Positions 21,093 through 31,068 are shown, numbered from the stretch's first letter. The stretch is 64,000 bases of DNA from Akkermansiaceae bacterium (GCA_022510805.1 JAFLSS010000004.1:1-64000); one strand, 5' to 3'. Notes: generated by a model not told the origin, from the sequence alone. Made by a program: numbers and translations.

Positions 21093-22859
21093 ATGTGGAG
21101 AGCTGTTCGCATAGTGTCGGCGCTGGTGGTGCTGGTGTTGTTTGTCGCGAGTTTTATCAACCTGACAGACCGCGAGCTCGCGGAATGGGAACTCGCGGTG
21201 CAGCAGGTGCAGCTGGTGCCGGCGCTCATCCGGGCGCTCCGGGGGGTGGCCGGTGCGGCTTGGGTGCTGGCGGGGCTGCTGCTGGTGACTCTGGTGTTTG
21301 GCCGGGTGTACTGCTCGTTCCTCTGCCCGCTGGGTATTCTGCAGGATGGGGTGATCCGCCTGCGCCGGGTGGTGGATGCTCTGCGGGGGCGCCGGCGCAA
21401 GGGCGCCGCAGTGCGCTATGCGCCGCCGGTGCCCTATGTGCGCAGCGTGGCGCTGGTGCCGGTGATTTTATTGATTGTGTGCTCCTCGGTAGCGCTGCTC
21501 GTGTGGCTGGATCCGTATACGCTGGCGGCGCGATTTGCGGCGGCGGTGCTCAACCCGCTGGCGGCAGAGCTGGCGCGGCTGGTGCCCGGCGCTGATGTGT
21601 CGGCGCCGAGCTGGGGGCGCTATGGCTGGGTGGGAGTGCTGGTGGCGGCCGGGGTGATCATGGTGCCGCTGGGGATGGCCTGGTGGCGCGGGCGCTTGTA
21701 CTGCAATACGGTATGCCCGGTGGGCGCGCTGCTGGGGCTGCTGTCCCGCCGGCCGCTGCTGCGCTTGGGGATGTCCCCTGACTCATGTGTGCGCTGCGGG
21801 CAGTGCCTCAAGGTGTGCAAGGCCAACTGCATCGACCTCAAGCACCACCGCGTCGACACGTCGCGCTGTGTGAACTGCTATGACTGCGTGTCTGCCTGTC
21901 CGCACGGCCTGCGCCCGCGGCTCACGAATCCCTTCCGCCGGCCGGCGGGTGCGGAGCGCGCGGAGGCGGCGCCGGCTGAGCCTGCTGCACCGCGGGCAGG
22001 GGCATCGCGCCGGGCGTTTATGGGCACGCTTGCATGCGGGGTGCCGGCGCTGCTGGCGGCTTGCGGGGAGAAGCGGGCGGAGGAGGTCTCCGGCAACCCG
22101 GCTGAGCAGGGGGACAACGCTGCCCGCGCTGCCACACCGCCCGGGAGCCGGCATGTGGACCGCTTTTTGGACCGCTGCACCGGCTGTGGTTTGTGTATTT
22201 CTGCCTGCCCGACTCGGGTGCTGCAGCCGGCCACCATGCAGCATGGTTTCCGCGGGGTGATGAAGCCGCATTTGGATTTCAGCAAGGGCTTCTGCAATTT
22301 TGACTGCAATATCTGCTCGACGGTGTGCCCGGAGGGTGCCATCCTGCCGCTGGAGCTGGCGGAGAAAAAGAAGACGCAGCTGGCGCTGGCGGCGTTTGAC
22401 CGCAGCCACTGCATCGTGCAGCAGAGCCACACGGAGTGCGGCGCGTGCACGGAGCACTGCCCGACTAAGGCGCTCGACACGCGCGAGGAGCAGTTCCCCC
22501 GCTGTGAGGCGGAGAAGTGCTACGCCTGCCATGCCTGCGTGGAGACTTGCCCGAAAAAGGCGATCTCGCTGGAGACGGCGGCGGATGGCTCGGCGCGGGT
22601 TGTGATCAACAACAAGCTGTGCATCGCCTGCGGCAAGTGCGCGCGGGTGTGCCCCTCAGGCGCCATGACGGTGACTCGCCTGCTCATCCCCACACTCTCG
22701 CCGGAGCTCTGCATCGGCTGCGGCGCGTGCTTCTACGCATGCCCGGCGCGGCCCACGCGCGCCATGCAGCTCACGCCGCGTGCGCGGCATCTGGAGGCGC
22801 AGGTGCGCCGCGAAGCACCGGCGGAGAATCCTGTGTCGGAAGAGGAGTTCCCCTTCTGA
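21093..22859 (+). CDS. membrane polyferredoxin: NapH/YccM-like domain fused to a multi-cluster 4Fe-4S ferredoxin through an internal Tat/lipobox-like segment
   Basis: CSFLCPLG, CNTVCPVG, then CVRCGQCLKVC, CVNCYDCVSACP, CTGCGLCISACP, CNFDCNICSTVCP, CGACTEHCP, CYACHACVETCP, CIACGKCARVCP, CIGCGACFYACP; internal SRRAFMGTLACGVPALLAACG. Confidence 0.92.
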   Translation: MWRAVRIVSALVVLVLFVASFINLTDRELAEWELAVQQVQLVPALIRALRGVAGAAWVLAGLLLVTLVFGRVYCSFLCPLGILQDGVIRLRRVVDALRGRRRKGAAVRYAPPVPYVRSVALVPVILLIVCSSVALLVWLDPYTLAARFAAAVLNPLAAELARLVPGADVSAPSWGRYGWVGVLVAAGVIMVPLGMAWWRGRLYCNTVCPVGALLGLLSRRPLLRLGMSPDSCVRCGQCLKVCKANCIDLKHHRVDTSRCVNCYDCVSACPHGLRPRLTNPFRRPAGAERAEAAPAEPAAPRAGASRRAFMGTLACGVPALLAACGEKRAEEVSGNPAEQGDNAARAATPPGSRHVDRFLDRCTGCGLCISACPTRVLQPATMQHGFRGVMKPHLDFSKGFCNFDCNICSTVCPEGAILPLELAEKKKTQLALAAFDRSHCIVQQSHTECGACTEHCPTKALDTREEQFPRCEAEKCYACHACVETCPKKAISLETAADGSARVVINNKLCIACGKCARVCPSGAMTVTRLLIPTLSPELCIGCGACFYACPARPTRAMQLTPRARHLEAQVRREAPAENPVSEEEFPF

Positions 22860-22952
22860 GCCGTGGGTGGCTGCGGGTTGGGGGGACATTTGGTGAGCCG
22901 GGGTTGCTTTGGCATGGACAAGTGAGCGTTTTTGTGGTACAAGGAGAGTCGT

Positions 22953-23921
22953 ATGAGAGCGGGCATAGATCAACTCCTGTGGGTGGTGCTGCTGGCCGGT
23001 GGGGCCTGGGCGGCAGGGGCGGAGCTGCGCCCGGAGGCGGGGGTGGTGGAGGGGATGTATGTGCAGGCGCGCGCGATGCTGGAGGATAAGACAATCCGCG
23101 ATGTGCAGGGCGTGCAGGAGATGCTTGAGCAGTGTGATGCCTGCGGCCACGAGGCGGCGCGGCTCTTGCTGCTGGATGTGTATGAGGGCACGCGCAAGGG
23201 AATTGAGGCGGCGCCCGAAAAAGCATTCCGCCTGGCCGGGCGCATGGCGGAGACCAAGCCTGCGGCCGGGGAGGGCGCTGAGGCATCAGCGGCGCGCAAG
23301 GAGGCCATGTATCGCCTCGCGCTGTATTATGAGCACGGGACCGGCTGCCAGGCGGCGCCGGAGAAGGCGTATTACTGGATGCGCCGGGCTGCGATGGCGG
23401 GCTTGCTCAAGGCGCAGGTGGAGCGCGCGCGCTACCTGATGAATGGGGTGGGGCATGAGCCCGCGCCGCGTGAGGCGCTCAAGCTGCTGCTCTGGGTCAA
23501 CACCCGCGATCCCGACACGCCGAATCTCTTTTTTTACCTCGGTCACGCCTGCATGAAAGGCATAGGGCTGCCGCGCCCGAATGTGCGCATGGCGGCGCGT
23601 TTTTTCGAGATGGGGTTTCAGCGCCGTGATGCCCGCGCCACCAACAACCTGGCCACCATGTATGAGCTCGGTATCGGCGTGTCGAAAAATACCCGCACCG
23701 CGCTGCGCCTCTACAAGTACGCGGCGGATTGGGGCTGCAGGGATGCCTCTGCCAACATGCAGCGCTTGGCTTATAAGACGGATAGTGAGCAGCGCTACTC
23801 TGCCTCGTGGCAGCAGCGCGTGGGACACGCCGGGCTGCGCGTGATACGGGCGCTGCCGGTGGCGCCTGTGCTGCGCGACTGGTTGTCGGTGCCCTTTAAT
23901 CGTATGGCCTCAGAGTCATGA
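22953..23921 (+). CDS. secreted Sel1-repeat protein
   Basis: AAGGAGAG before ATG 22953; signal peptide MRAGIDQLLWVVLLAGGAWAAG; Sel1 repeats ALYYEHGTGCQAAPEKAYYWMRRAAMAG. Confidence 0.82.
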   Translation: MRAGIDQLLWVVLLAGGAWAAGAELRPEAGVVEGMYVQARAMLEDKTIRDVQGVQEMLEQCDACGHEAARLLLLDVYEGTRKGIEAAPEKAFRLAGRMAETKPAAGEGAEASAARKEAMYRLALYYEHGTGCQAAPEKAYYWMRRAAMAGLLKAQVERARYLMNGVGHEPAPREALKLLLWVNTRDPDTPNLFFYLGHACMKGIGLPRPNVRMAARFFEMGFQRRDARATNNLATMYELGIGVSKNTRTALRLYKYAADWGCRDASANMQRLAYKTDSEQRYSASWQQRVGHAGLRVIRALPVAPVLRDWLSVPFNRMASES

Positions 23922-24844
23922 ATACTGCTGCGCGACAGGCTGTGGAGTATGCTGCGCGGGAGCTGGGTTTTTCAGGGCTGGGGGTGGCGCAGGCGGGGGC
24001 GGATCAGGGGAGCTGCTTGCAGGACTGGGTGCGGGCGGGGATGCACGCTGACATGGGGTGGGTGGAGCGCCACCTGCCTGTGCGCCGGGATCCGCAGCTC
24101 CTGCTGCCCGGTGTGCGCAGTGTGATCATGCTCACTTATGAATACCCGCGCTCGGATGCGCGGCAAGCGCGCGGGCAGGTGGCGCGCTATGCTCAGGGGG
24201 AGGACTACCACAAGCTGCTGGCCGGCAAGCTGGCGGATTTGGACGAGACGCTGGCGTTTTACGGCGGGGAGCAGCGCTGCTTCAGTGATTCCGGGCCGGT
24301 GAGTGAGCGTTTTTTTGCGGCGCAGGCCGGGCTGGGCTGGATTGGCCGCAATGGGCTGCTGGTGCGCTTGCGCGGCGGGTCGTTCTGTTTTCTGGCCAGT
24401 GTGCTCACCACGCTGGAGCTGCCGGTGGATGCGCCCATGGCCGGCCACTGCGGCCGCTGCCACCGCTGCGAGCAGGCGTGCCCCACCGGGGCGCTCCGCG
24501 ATGGCTGCTGTGATGCGCGCAAGTGTCTCTCGTACTGGACCATCGAGGCCAAGTCAGAGGCGCCGCCCGGCATACGCGCCGCCCAGGGGGAGCGCATCTA
24601 CGGCTGTGATGCCTGCCAAGAGGCGTGCCCGTGGAATAGCCTGCCTCCGGCCGGCCGGCCGGATCCGCATTTGCTGATGCCGGCGCGTGTGGCGCGGGCT
24701 TCTGCGCAAGAGTTGGCGGCGCTGCCGGAGGGGGAGTTTGAGGCGTTGTTTGCGGCTTCTCCCGTGCGCCGGATAGGCGCGCCGCATTGGCGCCGCAATC
24801 TCGCCGCTCTTTGCCCGGATGCGGGCTCGATTCCTTTTGCTTGA
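23918..24844 (+). CDS. queG: epoxyqueuosine reductase
   Basis: SDSGPVSERFFAAQAGLGWIGRNGLL, CGRCHRCEQACPTGAL, CLSYWTIE, CDACQEACPWN; ATGA overlap with upstream gene. Confidence 0.95.
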   Translation: MNTAARQAVEYAARELGFSGLGVAQAGADQGSCLQDWVRAGMHADMGWVERHLPVRRDPQLLLPGVRSVIMLTYEYPRSDARQARGQVARYAQGEDYHKLLAGKLADLDETLAFYGGEQRCFSDSGPVSERFFAAQAGLGWIGRNGLLVRLRGGSFCFLASVLTTLELPVDAPMAGHCGRCHRCEQACPTGALRDGCCDARKCLSYWTIEAKSEAPPGIRAAQGERIYGCDACQEACPWNSLPPAGRPDPHLLMPARVARASAQELAALPEGEFEALFAASPVRRIGAPHWRRNLAALCPDAGSIPFA

Positions 24845-24878
24845 ACATGATGACTCACTTAACACTCCAATACAATAT

Positions 24879-25682
24879 ATGCTCATAATTCACTTCCTCT
24901 CGTTTCTTCCTCTCGCGCAGATGGACTATTACCACATGTCGTCCGCTTACCAGCACGGCAGCAGCGGCTACATGCCGGCGTATGATACGTACACCTTGTT
25001 CGGCCTGGGGCTGCTGGTGCTCATGGGGATTTTCGGCTCGGTGGTGCAGAGTAGAATGATGTCGCGCATGCGCCAGTATTCTGCAGAGCCCGCCCGCCTG
25101 AGCGGCGCGCAAGTGGCGCGCAAGATGCTGGATTCCTATGGCTTGTATGACGTGGAGATCACGCATGTGCGCGGTCAGCTCACGGACCATTACAACCCGG
25201 CCAACCGCACAGTCAACCTGAGTGATACGGTGTATTCCGAAGCTTCGGTGGCGGCGGCAGCTGTGGCGGCTCATGAGTGCGGCCACGCGGTGCAGCACGC
25301 CAAGGCCTACCCCTGGCTGGGGCTGCGCTCGAGCCTTGTGCCGCTGGTCAACATCGGCTCCCGGCTGGGGCAGCTGCTGCTCATTGTGGGCTTGGCGCTG
25401 GCGGCAGCGGGCTCCGGCACCACGGTGGCGTGGGTCGGCTTGGCACTCTTTGGGTGCACGACTCTCTTTGCCCTGGTGACTCTGCCGGTGGAGTTCGATG
25501 CCTCGCGCCGCGCGCTGGCGTGGCTGAGCAAGTCGGACGAGGTGTCGCCGGTCATGCACGCGCATGCAACCTCTGCCCTGCGCTGGGCGGCCATGACATA
25601 TGTGGCAGCGGCGCTGTCCTCCATCGCCATGCTGCTCTACTATGCGCTGATGCTTCTGAACCGCGGGAACTCGCGCGATTAA
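24879..25682 (+). CDS. zinc metallopeptidase (YugP-like membrane protease)
   Basis: AAHECGHAVQHAKAYPWLGLRSSLVPL HEXXH-type motif plus transmembrane segments; start uncertain (24879 or 24921). Confidence 0.88.
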   Translation: MLIIHFLSFLPLAQMDYYHMSSAYQHGSSGYMPAYDTYTLFGLGLLVLMGIFGSVVQSRMMSRMRQYSAEPARLSGAQVARKMLDSYGLYDVEITHVRGQLTDHYNPANRTVNLSDTVYSEASVAAAAVAAHECGHAVQHAKAYPWLGLRSSLVPLVNIGSRLGQLLLIVGLALAAAGSGTTVAWVGLALFGCTTLFALVTLPVEFDASRRALAWLSKSDEVSPVMHAHATSALRWAAMTYVAAALSSIAMLLYYALMLLNRGNSRD

Positions 25683-25719
25683 TGCCTCTGCCCCCACCCG
25701 GCCTTATTTCCCCCCCCCT

Positions 25720-25998
25720 ATGAATCGGCAAGATCTCCTGCTGCGCATTCAGCAAGCCCTGGGCGGCACGGCCACCCGCGGGGCGGCAGAGCAGGCGCTG
25801 GACGCTGTGCTGCGCGCGGTGCAGGCGGGGCTGCTGGAGGAGGGGGAGGTGAAGCTGGCCGGGTTTGGGGCGTTTCGCATGCGGCAGGTGGCGGCGCGGC
25901 GTTTGCTGCTGCCCGGCAGTGGCCGGGAGGTGAAGCTGCCGGCGCGCAGGGAGCTGCGCTTCACCCCCTCGCCTCAGACACGCCGCAAGCTTTCATAA
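25720..25998 (+). CDS. HU/IHF family DNA-binding protein
   Basis: Divergent HU fold: MNRQDLLLRIQQAL...VLRAVQAGLLEEGEVKLAGFGAFRMRQVAAR. Confidence 0.8.
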   Translation: MNRQDLLLRIQQALGGTATRGAAEQALDAVLRAVQAGLLEEGEVKLAGFGAFRMRQVAARRLLLPGSGREVKLPARRELRFTPSPQTRRKLS

Positions 25999-26059
25999 AC
26001 TTGCAGTAGGACACAAAAACGACTTTTCACAACGCTCCGAATAGGCCATGATAGAGGAC

Positions 26060-26629
26060 ATGAGGTTGCTTCCATTTGTTGTGTGTTTGTCGGGAGCTCT
26101 GCTTGTCGGCTGTGATGATGCTGACGAGGAGACGCCGCCGCAGCCCCCGCCGCTTGCAGAGGTGGCAGGGCCGGCGCGCCCTGCTCCCAATCCGCAGAGG
26201 GAGTCTCTGAGTATCAGCAATAAGAAAAAAGCGGCGCTTCCCTCATTCAATGCCGCGCCTCGCTTCAACCGCTACAGCCTCTACAATGGGGAAGATATCC
26301 GCCAGGTGACGGGGGTCTCCGGCCGCACGCTCTGGCTGTGTTTCACTGCGCCTTGGTGCCCACACAGCAAGGCAATGATCCGCGAGCTCAAGATCGTGGC
26401 GCAGGAGGAGAAGGGCACGGTGCAGGTGGTTGAGGTGAATGCGGATGCCTACATGGCATTGGCAGAGGAGTTCGACATCACCAAAGTGCCCACCACCTTT
26501 ATCTATACGGAGGGGGTGAAGCTCGACAAGATTGAGGGCGCCTACAATGCCGCCAGTCTCCGGCGCTTTCTGCACGACACGCTTGCGAACAAAAAGAACC
26601 TCGAAGCACCCCCTCCCCCGTTTCCTTAA
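26060..26629 (+). CDS. thioredoxin-fold lipoprotein with monothiol WCPHS motif
   Basis: Lipobox ALLVGC; LCFTAPWCPHSKAM; KVPTTFIY cis-Pro. Confidence 0.8.
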   Translation: MRLLPFVVCLSGALLVGCDDADEETPPQPPPLAEVAGPARPAPNPQRESLSISNKKKAALPSFNAAPRFNRYSLYNGEDIRQVTGVSGRTLWLCFTAPWCPHSKAMIRELKIVAQEEKGTVQVVEVNADAYMALAEEFDITKVPTTFIYTEGVKLDKIEGAYNAASLRRFLHDTLANKKNLEAPPPPFP

Positions 26630-26647
26630 CCCGTTCATATTCCTACC

Positions 26648-27622
26648 ATGCGATTTCTCACCGGATTACAACCCAGCGGTCAGCTCCACATCGGCAATTA
26701 CTTCGGCGCCATCCAACCGGCCGTGGAGTTGCAGCACAAGGGCGAGGCTTTTTATTTCATCGCCAATTACCACGCCATGACAACCATGGAAAGCGCCGAG
26801 AAGCTGCGCGAGAATACGCGCGGGCTCGCGGTGGATTTCCTGGCATGCGGGCTGGAGCCGGACAAGGCGGTGTTCTTTGCGCAGTCCGCGGTGCCGGAGG
26901 TGAATGAGCTGGCGTGGATACTTTCGACAGTGTGCCCCATGGGGCTGCTGGAGCGCTGCCACTCCTACAAGGAGAAGATGGCGCGCGGGATAGCGGCTTC
27001 GCATGCGCTTTTTGCCTACCCGGCGCTTATGGCGGCAGATATTTTGCTCTATGATTCGGATGCGGTGCCGGTGGGCAAGGATCAGAAGCAGCACTTGGAG
27101 GTCACGCGTGACCTGGCCGGCAAGATGAATGATCTCTTCGGCGAGGGGCTTTTTAAGCTGCCGGAGCCTATTATCAGTGAGGTGACGGCGGTGGTGCCCG
27201 GGCTGGATGGCCAGAAGATGAGCAAGAGCTACGGCAATACGCTGCCGATTTTCGGCGAGGAGAAGGCGCTGCGCAAGCTGATTAATAAAAAGGTGGTGAC
27301 AGATGCGACGCCGCTTGAGGATCCCAAGCCGACGGAGGGGTCCATCATCCTGGCGCTCTACAAGCTTTTTGCCACGCCGGAGCAGTATGCGGAGATGGTG
27401 GCGGCGCATGAGCGCGGCGGTGTGGGCTACGGGCAGTTCAAAAAGGAGCTTTTCGAGTCGTATTGGGAGTTTTTCCGCCCGGCGCGTGAGCGCAGAGAGT
27501 GGATTTTGGCGCACCCGGATTATGTGGACTCCGTGCTGGAGGCCGGTGCGGAGAAGGCGCGCGGGGAGGCGGCCAAGACGCTGGCGCGTGTGCGCGCGGC
27601 TGTGGGGCTCAGCTGGGTGTGA
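26648..27622 (+). CDS. trpS: tryptophanyl-tRNA synthetase
   Basis: TGLQPSGQLHIGNYFGAI, VPVGKDQKQHLEVTRDLA, GQKMSKSYGNTL. Confidence 0.97.
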   Translation: MRFLTGLQPSGQLHIGNYFGAIQPAVELQHKGEAFYFIANYHAMTTMESAEKLRENTRGLAVDFLACGLEPDKAVFFAQSAVPEVNELAWILSTVCPMGLLERCHSYKEKMARGIAASHALFAYPALMAADILLYDSDAVPVGKDQKQHLEVTRDLAGKMNDLFGEGLFKLPEPIISEVTAVVPGLDGQKMSKSYGNTLPIFGEEKALRKLINKKVVTDATPLEDPKPTEGSIILALYKLFATPEQYAEMVAAHERGGVGYGQFKKELFESYWEFFRPARERREWILAHPDYVDSVLEAGAEKARGEAAKTLARVRAAVGLSWV

Positions 27623-27633
27623 GGCGCCCCCTT

Positions 27634-29187
27634 TCAGGGCTGCTGGGCGAGCCACTCGCAGAAGCGGGTGGCCCACGCGCGTGAGATGCCCGGCAGGGCG
27701 GCCAGCTCATCCGGCCGGGCGGTGCGCAGGCGCGCCAGGCTGCGGAAGCTTGCCAGCAGGAGTTCCTTGCGCTTGGGTGTCATGCCGGGGTAGGCATCCA
27801 GCCGGCTTTCGCGCACGCGTTTGCGCATCAGCAGCTCGTTGTAATTGTTGGCAAAGCGGTGTGCTTCATCGCGGAGGCGCTGCAGCAGCCGCAGCGCCCC
27901 GGAGTCACGCTGCAGCACGAGGGGCTCTGCCCGGTGGGGGAAGTAGATCTCCTCATCCCGCTTGGCCAAGCCCACCACGGGCATGTCCCCGAGGCCGATT
28001 TCCTGCAGCACGCGCAGCGCGGTGCTCAGCTGCCCCTTGCCGCCATCCACGACCACGAGATCCGGCACGGTGATGGGGGCGCGCCCCTCTGCGCCCAGCT
28101 GCTTGAGCCAGGCGTAGGCGCTCATGCCGGCGGGTTTGTCATAGAGGGCGCGGCTCTCACCCAAGATGCGGGAGTAGCGGCGGCGGACGACTTCCAGCAT
28201 GGAGGCGAAGTCATTTTGCGTGTCGACGCTGCGGATGCGGTAGCGGCGGTAGGCTTTGTTGTCCGGCCGGCCGTGGGTGAAGCGCACCATGGAGGCCACG
28301 ATGTGGCTGCTCGAGAGGTTGGAGATGTCAAAGCACTCCATCACCTCCGGCGGGGAGATGCCGAGGGCGCCGGCGAGTTCTGCCAGGTCAGCCTCGGGGT
28401 TGACGGTGCCGGGGAGATCCGGCGCGCGGCGGGTGAAGCGGCGCGCGGGCTCGAGGGTTTTGAGGATGTTTTCCCGCACGTCGCGCAGGCGGGCGGCTTG
28501 CTCAAACTCGAGGGCTTCGGCCGCGGCTTGCATCTCCTGCGTCAGCGCGTCGAGATGCTCGCGCACGCCGTGCCCCTCGAGCAGGCCGAGCGCTTCGTCA
28601 AAGCAGGCGCGGTAGGCCTCCTGCGAGATCCGCCCCACGCAGGGCGCCGAGCAGTGGCGGATGATGTCATCATGGCAGTGGCGGTACTCCTCCTCGCCGG
28701 GGTTGCGGGCGGTGCAGCTGCGCAGGTGGAAGCGGTGGTTGAGCCACTCGATGGTTTCTTTGAGCGCGGTGGAGTGAACGAAGGGGCCGATGTAGCGCGC
28801 GCCGTCATCCTTGCGCAGCCGCACGAGGCAGAAGCGCGGCAGGGGCTCTTGGCGCGTGGCGCGCAGGAGCAGGTAGCGCTTGTCATCACGCAGCTGCACG
28901 TTGTAGTGCGGGCGGTATTCTTTGATGAGCTTTTGCTCCAGCAGGAGGGATTCTTGCTCATTGCGCACCTCGTAGTAGTCAAAGTCCTCAATGGCGGAGA
29001 TGAGGGCGCGGGTTTTGCTGTTGTCGAGGGTGGCGCGGGAGGGGGAGAAATAGTTGGCCAAGCGGCGGTGGAGATCCTTGGCTTTGCCGACGTAGATGAC
29101 TCGCCCGCCCTCGCCTTTCATCAGGTACACCCCGGGGGTGTGCGGCGTGCTTCGCCATTTCTCTTTGAGATTCACCCCTGCTGCCAT
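27634..29187 (-). CDS. uvrC: excinuclease ABC subunit C
   Basis: GIY-YIG TPGVYLMKGEGGRVIYVGKAKDLHRRLANYF; ECFDISNLSSSHIVASMV; DLVVVDGGKGQLS; C-terminal HhH. Confidence 0.94.
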   Translation of the reverse strand: MAAGVNLKEKWRSTPHTPGVYLMKGEGGRVIYVGKAKDLHRRLANYFSPSRATLDNSKTRALISAIEDFDYYEVRNEQESLLLEQKLIKEYRPHYNVQLRDDKRYLLLRATRQEPLPRFCLVRLRKDDGARYIGPFVHSTALKETIEWLNHRFHLRSCTARNPGEEEYRHCHDDIIRHCSAPCVGRISQEAYRACFDEALGLLEGHGVREHLDALTQEMQAAAEALEFEQAARLRDVRENILKTLEPARRFTRRAPDLPGTVNPEADLAELAGALGISPPEVMECFDISNLSSSHIVASMVRFTHGRPDNKAYRRYRIRSVDTQNDFASMLEVVRRRYSRILGESRALYDKPAGMSAYAWLKQLGAEGRAPITVPDLVVVDGGKGQLSTALRVLQEIGLGDMPVVGLAKRDEEIYFPHRAEPLVLQRDSGALRLLQRLRDEAHRFANNYNELLMRKRVRESRLDAYPGMTPKRKELLLASFRSLARLRTARPDELAALPGISRAWATRFCEWLAQQP

Positions 29188-29296
29188 AGGCCGCTAGTAT
29201 AGCACAGGATGCGGCGGTGTGCAAGCGCCCGCGCGCAGAGAGTGGCACGGCGCCGCAGGGGTGCCGGTTCTCCACGCGCGGGGTGTGCGCGCGGCA

Positions 29297-30889
29297 TCAC
29301 ATATTCACCTGAAAGAGCGGTTTGTTGTGCTCGGCATCGAGGATGGCGAACGCCTCACGGTGAATGGAGGGGTCTGAGCGGAAGATGAGGCGGCCGGCGC
29401 ATTGGCGCTCCAGCTCTACCAGGAGGTTGGCATCTTCATTCTTGAAGCGGGAGAGCACGCTGCTGTTCACCACCACGACCATGTCACCCACGGTGTCGCG
29501 GTATTTCAGGATGGTGGCTTTGAGCTGGCGCTGGATTTCCACGCTCATGGTCATCACGCTCTTCACGCGGCCGCGGCCGTGGCAGTAGGGGCAGTGCTCA
29601 TTCACGTAGTCGAGCAGGGATTCGTTGATGCGCTGGCGCGTCATCTCCATGAGCCCGATGGGCGTGATCTGCATGACCTGGGTCTTGGCCTTGTCGCGCT
29701 TGAGCGCGTCCTTCATGGCTTTGTAGACGGCTTGCTGGTCCTTGCGGTGGCGCATGTCGATGAAGTCCACCACGACGAGGCCGCCGATGTTGCGCAGGCG
29801 CAGCTGGCGCGCGATTTCACGGGCGGATTCGAGGTTGGTCTCCAGGATGGTCTTGTCGAGATCCTTGTTGCCCTTGTTGCGGCCGGTGTTGATGTCGATG
29901 GCGATGAGCGCCTCGGTTTCGTCAATGACGAGGTAGCCGCCGCAGGGCAGGAGCACTTGGCGCTGGAAGGCTTCGTTGATTTGCTTTTCGATGCCGAGTT
30001 CCTCGAAGATGGGCTGCTTGCAGGGGTAGTATTGGATGTGGCGCTTGGAGCGGCGGGAGATCTTGCCGGCGATCTCCTGCATGCGCAGGGTGGTTTCCTG
30101 GTTGTCGCAGACGATGTTGTCCACGTTGTCGGTGAGGAAATCGCGCGCGGTGCGCTCGATGAGATCCGGCTCGCGGTACACGCAGTGCGGCTGGCGCGAG
30201 GCGGCAAACTTGGCCTCTACCTCTTTCCACTGCTCGAGCAGCATGGCCAGGTCACGCACAAAATGGCGGAAGCGCTGCCCCTGAGCCACTGTGCGCATGA
30301 TGATGCCCATGCCCTCCGGCACGTTGAGTTTCTGCACGATCTGGCGGAGGCGCTGGCGCTCTTTCGGGTCGTCGATCTTGCGGGAGATGCCGAATTGATC
30401 TGTAAAGGGCATGAGCACAATGTAGCGCCCGGCCAGCGAGATGTTGGTGGTGACGCGCGGGCCTTTGGAGCTGATGGGGCCTTTGGTGACTTGGACCATG
30501 ATCTCGGAGCCGATGGGGTAGATCTCCGGGATGTCTTTGCTGGTGATCTTCTTTTGCTGGCGGCGGGGGCGCCCTTCTTTGTGGATTTCCTCGAGTGAGG
30601 CATCCAGCGCCAGGGGCAGGGCATCCCAGAAGTGCAGGAAGGCGTTCTTCTCGTAGCCGATGTCGACAAACATGGCCTTGAGTCCTTGTTCGATGTTGCG
30701 AACGCGGCCTTTGAAGATGCCGCCCACGATGTTGTCCTCGCCTTCGCGCTCGATGCTATACTCCTCGAGCACGCCATCCTCCAATAATGCTACCCGACGC
30801 TCCAATTTCTCGGAATTGATCACGATCGTGGTGCCCTCTCCGGGGTTGCACTGGCCAAACCCCAGAAAGCGTTTAACTGTGTTCATCAT
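29297..30889 (-). CDS. ribonuclease E/G family protein
   Basis: S1-like GGIFKGRVRNIEQGLKAMFVDIGYEKNAFLH, IDINTGRNKG, Zn-link CPYCHGRGRV; ATG 30889 preferred over TTG 30907. Confidence 0.93.
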   Translation of the reverse strand: MMNTVKRFLGFGQCNPGEGTTIVINSEKLERRVALLEDGVLEEYSIEREGEDNIVGGIFKGRVRNIEQGLKAMFVDIGYEKNAFLHFWDALPLALDASLEEIHKEGRPRRQQKKITSKDIPEIYPIGSEIMVQVTKGPISSKGPRVTTNISLAGRYIVLMPFTDQFGISRKIDDPKERQRLRQIVQKLNVPEGMGIIMRTVAQGQRFRHFVRDLAMLLEQWKEVEAKFAASRQPHCVYREPDLIERTARDFLTDNVDNIVCDNQETTLRMQEIAGKISRRSKRHIQYYPCKQPIFEELGIEKQINEAFQRQVLLPCGGYLVIDETEALIAIDINTGRNKGNKDLDKTILETNLESAREIARQLRLRNIGGLVVVDFIDMRHRKDQQAVYKAMKDALKRDKAKTQVMQITPIGLMEMTRQRINESLLDYVNEHCPYCHGRGRVKSVMTMSVEIQRQLKATILKYRDTVGDMVVVVNSSVLSRFKNEDANLLVELERQCAGRLIFRSDPSIHREAFAILDAEHNKPLFQVNM

Positions 30890-31068
30890 TTTTGAAAAGA
30901 CTGACAAAATTTCAAAGATTAGGTTTACCTTTAAAAGGGGGTGAAAGGAGCCGCCTGCCGCGCGGGGTGCGGAGTGGCTGAGCTTTCACATGGGTGCCTC
31001 GCCCACAGGGTCCGAATGAGGTGCTCATGGGTGAGGCGCGGATGAGGTTGAACCGGGGGAAGCGGTGG

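Noticed and set aside
30984-31045. Imperfect inverted repeat gcctcgccca/tgggtgaggc downstream of mreB
   Set aside because: One mismatch on the transcribed strand and no T-tract; too weak to call a terminator.
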